Positions 50,292 through 51,551 of a stretch of DNA of 51,551 nucleotides are shown here, one piece after another; within the stretch, counting starts at the first letter, position 1; each line of letters starts with the position of its first letter. A model generated the notes under the pieces. The model saw only the letters and a program-made list of their open reading frames with translations, was not told the origin of the DNA and did no database searches. The DNA is from Actinotignum timonense (GTDB taxonomy: Bacteria > Actinomycetota > Actinomycetes > Actinomycetales > Actinomycetaceae): positions 1,644,360-1,695,910 of the forward strand of contig NZ_LT706966.1 in the NCBI RefSeq assembly GCF_900155575.1. Direction: 5' to 3'. The translations under genes were made by a program, and so were the position numbers.

Positions 50292-51551
50292 TACCCCGTC
50301 GCGTTATGGGCATCGAGACCGAGTACGGAATCACCTGCGCGGCCCGGCGCGGAACACGCCCACCGCTGGATGCCGAAGAATCCGCCCAGCGGCTTTTCGC
50401 GCCGGTGCTCGCCGCGCATCGGTCCACAAACACGTTCCTCGAAAACGGCTCACGCCTCTACCTGGATGTGGGCGCCCACCCGGAATACGCCACCGCCGAA
50501 TGCGATAATATCGACGATCTCCTCGCCCATGACCGCGCCGGCGAACTCATTTTCGCGCGGCTCGCCAAGCGCGCCAATGAGAAATTAAACGACGACGGCG
50601 TCCCCGGGGCCATCCACCTCCTGAAAAACAATGTTGATTCCGAAGGGCATTCCTTCGGGTGTCACGAAAACTACATGGTGCACCGGCGCCCGGACTATCG
50701 CCAGCGCATCGCCCGGCTCATCCCCTTCTTTGTGACCAGGCAAATCGTGGCGGGAGCCGGAAGCCTGCACCGCGGGGAAGACGGGCAGGTCCGCTACGAA
50801 TTCTCTCAGCGCTCCCACCAGATGTGGGAGGCGATCTCCTCGGCGTCCACGCGGTCGCGGCCCATGATCAATACCCGCGATGAACCCCACGCCGATGCGG
50901 AACTCTACCGGCGCATGCACGTTATCGTGGGGGATTCCAATATTTCCCAGGCGACAACCGGCCTCAAAGTCGCGGCCACCGAAGCCCTCCTCACCCTCGT
51001 GGAAGAAGGCGCGATTCTTCCCGATCTGGAACTCGCCGATCCCATGCACGCCATCCGGATCACCGGCGCGGACCTATCCGGGCGGGCCAATCTGGAACTT
51101 GCCAGCGGCGGACTCACCGACCCGATTTCGGTGCAGCAGCGGATGTATGAAGCCGCGATGAACCACCTGGATCGGAAAGGCTACCTGGCGGAACTTGACC
51201 CCACCCGGCGCTACCTCCTCGAGCTGTGGGAGCGCGCTATTACAGCGGTGGAACACCGCGATCCCAGCCCTATTGCCACCGAAATCGACTGGGCCGCTAA
51301 ACTCGCCCTCCTCACTCGCTACCGGGAACGCACCGGGGCGAAACTCTGCGATGCCCGGGTGGCACGCCTCGATTTGGCGTATCACGATATCACCGAAGGT
51401 GGGTTGCGCGACCGGATGGAAGAATCCGGGCTCCTGCGCCGCGTTATCACCCCCGAACGCGCTACCGCGGCGATGACGGACCCGCCGCGCAGCACCCGGG
51501 CCGTGCTGCGCGGGCGTTTCCTGAGTGCGGCGCGGCAAGCCCGGCGCGATG
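50288..51551 (+). CDS. pafA: PafA, Pup ligase (partial, cut by window edge)
   Basis: At least 421 residues with no stop before the window ends, so the C-terminus is missing (full length is about 450-480). The N-terminus is RRVMGIETEYGIT; NGSRLYLDVGAHPEYATAE and FGCHENYMV follow, the PafA form of motifs shared with Dop, without the long Dop loop. It forms isopeptide bonds between Pup-Glu and target lysines. GTG 50288 overlaps the pup stop (GTGA); ATG 50306 is an alternative start. No prcB/prcA lies between pup and pafA. Confidence 0.95.
   Translation, partial: MIPRRVMGIETEYGITCAARRGTRPPLDAEESAQRLFAPVLAAHRSTNTFLENGSRLYLDVGAHPEYATAECDNIDDLLAHDRAGELIFARLAKRANEKLNDDGVPGAIHLLKNNVDSEGHSFGCHENYMVHRRPDYRQRIARLIPFFVTRQIVAGAGSLHRGEDGQVRYEFSQRSHQMWEAISSASTRSRPMINTRDEPHADAELYRRMHVIVGDSNISQATTGLKVAATEALLTLVEEGAILPDLELADPMHAIRITGADLSGRANLELASGGLTDPISVQQRMYEAAMNHLDRKGYLAELDPTRRYLLELWERAITAVEHRDPSPIATEIDWAAKLALLTRYRERTGAKLCDARVARLDLAYHDITEGGLRDRMEESGLLRRVITPERATAAMTDPPRSTRAVLRGRFLSAARQARRD

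Overview
The window is one contiguous piece of a GC-rich (about 60%) actinobacterial chromosome. Mycothiol synthesis (mshC), pupylation (arc-dop-pup-pafA), a SufR-led suf operon, the SteA/SteB pair, the divergent glgC/glgM pair and an imuA'-imuB-dnaE2 mutasome all point to Actinomycetota. The compact style and the lack of 20S proteasome genes next to pup would fit a small-genome lineage such as Actinomycetaceae, but the genus is my inference. There are no mobile elements, phage genes or CRISPR arrays; this is core chromosome with about 45 genes, both edges cutting through a feature.

Layout. 1-784: 3' end of a 23S rRNA gene, 5S rRNA and a strong terminator. 887-12745: a plus-strand run equivalent to the mycobacterial Rv1691-Rv1700 segment: TPR protein, HAD phosphatase, small protein, TlyA, NAD kinase, RecN, SteA, SteB, then a MraY/WecA-type glycosyltransferase and MurJ, then a Nudix hydrolase. 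13004-19810: complete SUF iron-sulfur operon sufR-B-D-Rieske-C-S-U-T. 19873-22938: zinc metallopeptidase, small membrane protein, ABC-F ATPase. 23038-25734: divergent glgC and glgM for maltose-1-phosphate/alpha-glucan synthesis. 25770-29318: orphan ABC ATPase, NfeD, SPFH protein, TrmH-type methyltransferase. 29554-36977: HTH regulator, TrmL, the SOS mutagenesis cassette with a LexA box, and a small coiled-coil protein. 36974-42070: GNAT/pyrophosphohydrolase fusion, M3 oligopeptidase, tRNA-Leu(GAG), an Asp-rich protein and a degenerate aldo-keto reductase. 42255-51551: uppP, mshC, a RecB-type nuclease, trmI, arc, dop, pup and the start of pafA.

Functional themes are cell division and envelope lipid chemistry (SteA/B, MurJ, MraY-like, UppP), iron-sulfur assembly, redox buffering by mycothiol, DNA repair and mutagenesis (RecN, ImuA'/ImuB/DnaE2, RecB-type), RNA modification (TlyA, TrmH, TrmL, TrmI) and Pup conjugation.

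The most notable observations are: pup followed directly by pafA with an ARC ATPase lacking a proteasome-docking tail; a recurrent TANNNT hexamer 6-8 bases before about 14 start codons, indicating pervasive leaderless transcription; an aldo-keto reductase that has lost three of four catalytic residues; a GNAT/pyrophosphohydrolase fusion; a glycine-riboswitch-like leader before nfeD; and intergenic tandem repeats with an 11-bp period at two unrelated loci.
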